Origin: Candidatus Nitrosotalea sp. TS
Lineage (GTDB): Archaea > Thermoproteota > Nitrososphaeria > Nitrososphaerales > Nitrosopumilaceae
Direction of reading: 5' to 3'
DNA: 64,000 bases
Assembly: GCF_011319465.1 (NCBI RefSeq)
Contig: NZ_RCMB01000018.1
Location: forward strand, 1 to 64,000
Position 1 is the first letter of the stretch. Every line of letters begins with the position of its first letter. The notes under the pieces are model-generated. The model ran no database searches. It worked only from the letters and a program-made list of their open reading frames with translations, and had not been told where the DNA came from. Below are positions 63,985 through 64,000 of the stretch, in pieces. The translations under genes were made by a program, and so were the position numbers.

Positions 63985-64000
63985 TTACCATTCCTCAACC

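Noticed and set aside
1-64000. Mobile elements, prophage or CRISPR arrays
   Set aside because: No transposase, integrase, terminal repeats, attachment duplications or regularly spaced repeats were seen; gene content and composition look uniformly chromosomal.

Overview
The window is 64 kb of an AT-rich genome from an ammonia-oxidising-type archaeon (Nitrososphaerota, formerly Thaumarchaeota), most likely of the Nitrosopumilales. I infer this from the gene set: archaeal/eukaryotic information-processing proteins (thermosome, L44e, S27e, S19e, aNAC, TFE, PDCD5, Nep1, RNase P Rpp21, Trm56), an A-type ATP synthase, a cobalamin-synthesis cluster beside class II ribonucleotide reductase, an archaeal GTP cyclohydrolase III riboflavin cluster, and secreted proteins with a tryptophan-rich C-terminal repeat that I associate with this phylum. 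Many genes have a TATA-like box centred 25-29 nt before an ATG, GTG or TTG start, which is the pattern of leaderless transcripts. I saw no IS element, integrase, phage gene or CRISPR array.

Layout. 1-5406: microproteins with zinc-binding cysteines, a PfkB sugar kinase, the thermosome and adenine deaminase. 5474-10156: L44e and S27e, then cobY-cobS-cbiB-cbiP and a threonine-phosphate decarboxylase-like aminotransferase. 10224-14952: aspartate-semialdehyde dehydrogenase or malonyl-CoA reductase, an Lrp regulator with a palindromic operator candidate, haem O synthase, then UbiD with two small proteins. 15151-20039: an RNase H-fold protein, aNAC, a PUA protein, then phoU-hflX-trm56-tfe. 20036-24370: riboflavin cluster (rib7, amidohydrolase, arfA, ribH, ribB, riboflavin synthase). 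24435-28294: CoA-ester lyase, alcohol dehydrogenase, PDCD5, S19e, RNase P component, Nep1, tRNA-Gly. 28305-30602: two secreted proteins. 30658-35628: nrdJ and an unusual wHTH/ATP-cone/NrdD-like protein. 35697-38995: thiolase with its DUF35 partner, nitrilase, tautomerase. 39079-46188: secreted proteins around a znuABC-type transporter with a divergent NikR-like regulator. 46189-56250: pyrB/pyrI and the A-type ATP synthase (K-E-C-F-A-B-D-small ORF-H, with I facing it). 56386-63984: rhodanese, a wHTH protein, membrane proteins, UMP kinase, HD hydrolase, thymidylate kinase, histidine kinase and Hsp20.

Functional links. The cobalamin genes supply the cofactor of NrdJ. NrdJ, thymidylate kinase, UMP kinase, aspartate carbamoyltransferase and the HD hydrolase all serve nucleotide metabolism. 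The thiolase, and possibly the Asd-like and alcohol dehydrogenase genes, fit the 3-hydroxypropionate/4-hydroxybutyrate cycle of these organisms.

Caution. About 25 single-base frameshifts interrupt otherwise intact genes, including essential ones (thermosome, thymidylate kinase, L44e, PDCD5). Several can be repaired by changing a short homopolymer by one base. I treat most as sequence errors and give whole-gene coordinates with the break noted.

Most interesting candidates: (1) the protein at 33533-35628, a winged-helix plus ATP-cone plus NrdD-like barrel plus zinc ribbon without a glycyl-radical loop, next to nrdJ, as a possible archaeal counterpart of NrdR; (2) a cobyric acid synthase without its glutaminase domain; (3) an amidohydrolase inside the riboflavin operon; (4) a 41-residue ORF fixed between ATP synthase subunits D and H; (5) palindromic operator candidates at lrp, rib and the 57.3 kb wHTH gene, and a repeated AT-rich element in the nikR/znuA divergent promoter.
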